A stretch of 64,000 nucleotides of DNA. Source: Verrucomicrobiia bacterium (GTDB lineage Bacteria; Verrucomicrobiota; Verrucomicrobiia; Verrucomicrobiales; DEV007). The notes beneath the pieces are model-generated. The model was not told the DNA's origin, did no database searches, and saw nothing but the letters and a program-made list of their open reading frames with translations. The first letter of the stretch is position 1. Every line of letters begins with the position of its first letter. The stretch lies in the NCBI GenBank assembly GCA_030427505.1, contig JAUICH010000013.1, forward strand, positions 91,826 to 155,825. The letters run 5' to 3'. Shown piece by piece: positions 60,811-64,000 of the stretch. A program made the translations under genes and the position numbers.

Positions 60811-61191
60811 TTCAGAATGTATGGAGAAATTTCCTGAACTGTTCGCTTATCTTTGTGGTTTTCTCGAAAAACCCTTAATCCGGTCCACCCCGCTGAATCC
60901 ACTAAAAGTTTGCATCACTTTCGCTTCTCAGCCCAAGAGATCGCTGGCTGTCTGAAAGTCCGATTTCCAGGCTCTCCAGTTTTCACGCCCCTCTTGTCCA
61001 TCCGGCAGTACGCGTCCGGCTTCTTTCTCCGATTCGCATCCCCTCATCTCCCGCCCGTCGGCGCCGGACCCCGGAATCCTGCTTCCCGCATTAGGCCGCG
61101 GGCCTCACCCCAGAAACGCTTCCGTCACCCATTCGCCGCGCATCCTCCGTTTACCCGGCCCGATTCCTGTTTACTGTCAGGAAGACGAATT
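60811..61191. other. Divergent intergenic region
   Basis: 381 bases between the repeat protein (leftward) and the NADH dehydrogenase gene (rightward). It should hold both promoters. An AGGAAG seven bases before the ATG at 61192 supports that start over upstream in-frame codons. No RNA gene or clear promoter pair was recognised. Confidence 0.5.
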
Positions 61192-63258
61192 ATGATGCAG
61201 GGAGAAACATTTGAGTTGGAAGTAGCCATTCTGGGGGGCGGCTTTGCGGGGGTCTATTGCGCGAAGGAACTGGTCAAACACGTGGGAGACGCCGGAATCC
61301 CCAACGAGCGGAAAGTCGGCGTCATTGCCGATGAAAACCACATGACCTTTCAGCCCATGCTGGCGGAAGTCGCCGGCGGTTCGCTGGCCCCGCGCCACGT
61401 GGTCAACCCCATCCGCCTCCTGGCGAAAGGCAGCCGCGTCTACAAGGCCAAGATCAAGACTATCGACTTTCCTAACAAGCAGCTCATCGCCTCCGCCGGC
61501 GCCTTCACGCCCGACGTCACCTTCAAGTTCAAGCACCTCGTTCTCGCGCTCGGCTCCGTCGTGGACATGAGCCGCATTCCCGGCATGCCGGAACACGCCC
61601 AGGTCGTCCAGAACGTGGGGGACGCCATGAAACTGCGCGCCACCATCATCAGCCGCATGGAGGAAGCGAATCTCGTGCGCGACGCCCACGTCGAAAAACG
61701 GCGCTCCCTATTGAACTTCGTTGTCGTCGGTGGGGGATACTCCGGGGTCGAGATCGCCGGTCAGCTCATCGATCTCCTGAATGCCGTCCACAAGTTCTAC
61801 CGGAACGTGAATGCCGACGACTTCAGCGTCACCCTCATCCATAGCCGCGATGCCCTGCTTCCCACCATGAGCGCCGAGATGGGCGCCTACACGAAAAAGG
61901 TGCTCGAAGAACAGGGCGTCCACGTCATCCTGAACTCCCGGGTCAAGTGCGTCACCGCCACCCAGGTGGACCTGGGCGGGGGACACGTCATTCCCGCGGC
62001 CACCGTCATTTCCACCGTGGGGAATGCGCCGCACCCGCTGATGCTCCAGCTCATGGCCGACACCGGCGCCGAGTCCGCGCGCGGGCGCATCGTCACAGAT
62101 GAATACCTCCGCGTTCCCGGCCAGGACGGCCTCTGGGCCATCGGAGACTGCGCCGCCGTGCCCTTCAAAGGCCACGATGGCGAAAGCTGTCCGCCCACCG
62201 CCCAGTTCGCCATGCGGCAGGGTGTCTGCGCCGGGAAGAACATCGGTGTTACCCTGAAAGGCGGCGGCTTGAAGGCCTTCACCTTCCAGGGCCTGGGCGA
62301 GCTGGCGTCCATCGGTCACTACAAAGCCGTCGCCAACATCATGGGCCTGAACTTCTCGGGCTTCATCGCCTGGTGGATGTGGCGCACCATCTACCTAAGC
62401 AAGCTGCCCGGCCTGGACCGCAAGCTGCGCGTCCTTTCCGAATGGACCCTGGACGTCTTCTTCCCGAAAGACATCTCCCTCCTGACCCCGTCCTACACCT
62501 CCACCCTGAAAGAGACCTACCTCGAGGCCGGAGACATGCTCTTCGAGGCTGGCGATCCCGCCTTCTCCTTCTACGTCGTGAAATCCGGCTCCATAGACAT
62601 TGTCGATGGGGCCACCCGCCGCCTCATCCGCCGCATTCCAGAGGGCGGACACTTCGGCGAACGCGCCCTCATGGAGGACCGCATCTGGCGCTACACCGCC
62701 ATCGCGAAAGAGCCGTCCACCCTCGTCGCCCTGGGAGCCAGCGTCTTCAATCAGCTCATCGCCTCTTGCGGAGACATCGCCAACCTCCTCCGCCAGACCG
62801 CCGCCACCTACGCCAGCCAGCAGGAGATCGACACCGTCGTCGAGCGCCTTCCCGAAACCGCCCGCGGCCGCACCGCCCAGGACTTCATGGTCACCGAAGT
62901 CACCGTTCTGCGCACCAACCACACCGTCGGCCACGCCATGGCCGAGCTTCGCGAGCACCCGCACTCCACCTACCCGGTCACCGATGAAGAAGGCCACATC
63001 GCCGGCGTGCTGAAGCGCAGCCAGGTCTACCGCCTCCTCCGCCAGGACGCCGCCCACGCCACCACCACCCTCGCCGACGTGCCCCTCTCCGCTCTTCCCA
63101 TCGTAGGCCCCACCCTCAGCGCCGCCGACCTCATGGAAAAACTCATCCGCCACAGCGCCACCAAGGCCCTCATCAGCAGCGACGGAAAGACCCTCGACGG
63201 CATCGTCGCCCTGGTAGACCTGCTGAGCGCGGGGGAGGGGAAAGAAGCGGACAATTGA
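61192..63258 (+). CDS. Type II NADH dehydrogenase-like oxidoreductase fused to cNMP-binding and CBS domains
   Basis: A 688-residue protein. Residues 1-400 are an NDH-2-type flavoprotein: FAD motif VAILGGGFAGVYCAKEL, NAD motif VVVGGGYSGVEIAGQL, and the FAD-binding AIGDCAAVP block. A membrane-associating helix (about 383-398, IAWWMWRTIYLSKLPG) follows. Residues about 430-540 form a cyclic-nucleotide-binding-like domain (LEAGDMLFEAGDPAFSFYVVKSGSI, GGHFGERALMEDRIWRYTAIA). Residues about 565-680 form two CBS-like repeats (AQDFMVTEVTVLRTNHTVGHAMAEL, AADLMEKLIRHSATKALISS). NADH oxidation to quinone is expected, with activity perhaps tuned by nucleotide binding. Codons end in C unusually often, as in the TonB gene. 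Confidence 0.85.
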   Translation: MMQGETFELEVAILGGGFAGVYCAKELVKHVGDAGIPNERKVGVIADENHMTFQPMLAEVAGGSLAPRHVVNPIRLLAKGSRVYKAKIKTIDFPNKQLIASAGAFTPDVTFKFKHLVLALGSVVDMSRIPGMPEHAQVVQNVGDAMKLRATIISRMEEANLVRDAHVEKRRSLLNFVVVGGGYSGVEIAGQLIDLLNAVHKFYRNVNADDFSVTLIHSRDALLPTMSAEMGAYTKKVLEEQGVHVILNSRVKCVTATQVDLGGGHVIPAATVISTVGNAPHPLMLQLMADTGAESARGRIVTDEYLRVPGQDGLWAIGDCAAVPFKGHDGESCPPTAQFAMRQGVCAGKNIGVTLKGGGLKAFTFQGLGELASIGHYKAVANIMGLNFSGFIAWWMWRTIYLSKLPGLDRKLRVLSEWTLDVFFPKDISLLTPSYTSTLKETYLEAGDMLFEAGDPAFSFYVVKSGSIDIVDGATRRLIRRIPEGGHFGERALMEDRIWRYTAIAKEPSTLVALGASVFNQLIASCGDIANLLRQTAATYASQQEIDTVVERLPETARGRTAQDFMVTEVTVLRTNHTVGHAMAELREHPHSTYPVTDEEGHIAGVLKRSQVYRLLRQDAAHATTTLADVPLSALPIVGPTLSAADLMEKLIRHSATKALISSDGKTLDGIVALVDLLSAGEGKEADN

Positions 63259-63290
63259 TAGAGACAGTCGCGGCAACGGCATAGTACGCT

Positions 63291-63315
63291 TGGGTAAACA
63301 TCCCCAATGTTCACC
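63291..63315. repeat. Imperfect inverted repeat after the NADH dehydrogenase gene
   Basis: GGGTAAACAT (63291-63300) and ATGTTCACCC (63306-63315) form a 10-bp stem with one mismatch and a 5-base loop. No T-tract follows. It may be an operator or a weak terminator. Confidence 0.3.
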
Positions 63316-63387
63316 CGCGGACCAAACACCACCCTTAATTGCCAGTTCCGCACGCGGCATCTCCCGTGGAGATGTATAGGCACTCTC

Positions 63388-63555
63388 ATGCCGCTTGCGG
63401 CGCTTCTCTTCTGCGTCCTGACCGCAGGCTGCACAACTTACAAGTTTACCGAAAAGACCATGTCCGCGGTGTCAAACACGCCACTGGCCCGAACCGAATG
63501 GACCTATTGGAGAACCGGAGGGAGCTTGAGTGTTGCTGAACGTTATTGGTTTTAA
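63388..63555 (+). CDS. Small putative lipoprotein
   Basis: A 55-residue reading starting at the ATG at 63388. It has a lipoprotein signal (LAALLFCVLTAGC, lipobox L-T-A-G-C), so the mature part would be about 40 residues and end in ERYWF. The frame continues without another stop until TGA at 63700 if the TAA at 63553 is ignored, and the downstream frame also looks like coding sequence (next entry). The gene may be a broken longer lipoprotein or a genuine small one. No family is recognised. Confidence 0.45.
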   Translation: MPLAALLFCVLTAGCTTYKFTEKTMSAVSNTPLARTEWTYWRTGGSLSVAERYWF

Positions 63556-63570
63556 GTTAGGGAGCGTTCA

Positions 63571-63702
63571 GTGGACGCTACTGGATTGACCTTTGACGAA
63601 AAGAGCTTCCGTCGATTTGCCAGGGGAAGAATACCTGACGACTTCGAAGAATTGTTAGACCGAGAAATATTTCGAAGTCTCGCCTCAGGCGATCCATTGT
63701 GA
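63571..63702 (+). CDS. Small reading frame after the lipoprotein, GTG start with strong ribosome binding site
   Basis: A 43-codon reading from a GTG at 63571 to TGA at 63700-63702, in the same frame as the lipoprotein after its TAA. AGGGAG (63559-63564) lies six bases upstream, which is a strong Shine-Dalgarno here. The protein is acidic/basic patterned and helix-like (FDEKSFRRFARGRIPDDFEE). It could be a real small protein or the C-terminal part of a single lipoprotein gene split by a nonsense mutation. No family is recognised. Confidence 0.4.
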   Translation: MDATGLTFDEKSFRRFARGRIPDDFEELLDREIFRSLASGDPL

Positions 63703-64000
63703 GAGCAAAAGGAAGAAGTAGGAAAAGAGATTCAATTCCCCATTCTCATGATCCCATCGCCACGGTACTGAGGCGCAGCCTCTCTGGAGTGCGGCGAAGG
63801 ATCCTGATCTTTACCCACATGTCACATAACCCATAAAGTAAGTCGGAATCCGCTGAAAATGTTCACCAAATCGCAGGTTCTCCGGGGAAGCGAAGCTTCT
63901 CTAGAGTGCGCCGAATCTTTTTTCGGCGCTCTGAGGTTGGTAGCCGGAGGCGCGGCGGGGGAAAAGCCGTTCGCTTTCTCTCCAATCCGTTCCCATCACC
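63703..64000. repeat. Right-edge intergenic region with paired direct repeats
   Basis: No gene is supported in the last 298 bases. Two direct repeats, 63770-63798 and 63887-63915, share the plan stem-loop-stem then TCT-x-GAGTGCG-x-CGAA. The first stem-loop is GAGGC-GCA-GCCTC and the second is GAAGC-GAA-GCTTC, showing compensatory changes. After the second copy TCGGCGC (63923-63929) can pair with GCGCCGA (63908-63914). Confidence 0.6.

Overview
The window looks like a chromosomal segment of a Verrucomicrobiota bacterium or a close relative in the PVC superphylum. The evidence is two giant PVC-type cytochrome-c/HEAT proteins (1320-4424 and 51465-54959), two secreted sulfatases, an ECF sigma factor with a FecR-like anti-sigma partner, an AraC regulator with a LacI-like sensor domain, a hybrid propeller two-component sensor and a DUF6941 protein. 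GC content is high, and many genes have no clear Shine-Dalgarno sequence. No phage, insertion sequence or CRISPR array was seen.

1-21 kb: a partial C-type-lectin-like secreted protein, DUF2200, the first PVC cytochrome, a cupin, a membrane-anchored GH75-like protein coupled to an MFS transporter, a small AP2-like DNA-binding protein, a divergent AraC/ROK sugar kinase pair, an HtrA-LamG-SirB1 fusion protease, an FG-GAP protein, a four-gene envelope operon (BON/OmpA, small membrane protein, helix-hairpin-helix protein, GH114-like) and the sigma/FecR pair.

21-38 kb: tRNA-Phe(GAA), a truncated PepSY gene, a TonB-dependent receptor with a strong terminator, two small envelope proteins, an RppH-like Nudix hydrolase, a sugar isomerase plus a propeller protein, an orphan GspC-like/GspD secretin pair, DUF6941, phosphatidylserine synthase, a GpgS-like glycosyltransferase, a sulfatase, a type IV pilin-like protein and a secreted unknown.

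38-55 kb: a 1458-aa hybrid sensor kinase with a near-consensus promoter, a second sulfatase, a cluster of palindromic hairpins, an SDR dehydrogenase, a CPA1 antiporter with GNAT neighbour, a TPR/membrane gene split by a +1 frameshift, gatA and gatC, and the second PVC cytochrome upstream of gatC.

55-64 kb: this part looks more accessory. It holds a membrane-anchored 722-aa unknown, paired long hairpin repeats, a membrane PH-like protein, a CHAD-domain pseudogene, a membrane protein with four repeats resembling Rap1a/Tai domains, an NDH-2 fused to cNMP-binding and CBS domains, a small lipoprotein with an adjacent 43-codon reading frame, and more hairpin repeats at the right edge.

Overall the segment serves polysaccharide and sulfated-glycan scavenging (sulfatases, GH-like proteins, ROK kinase, hybrid sensor), envelope maintenance and respiration. 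No single intact novel defence or mobile system was identified. The strongest unusual items are the Rap1a-like tandem-repeat protein, the envelope operon, the multidomain fusions, the frameshifted TPR gene, the CHAD pseudogene and several families of structured intergenic repeats.
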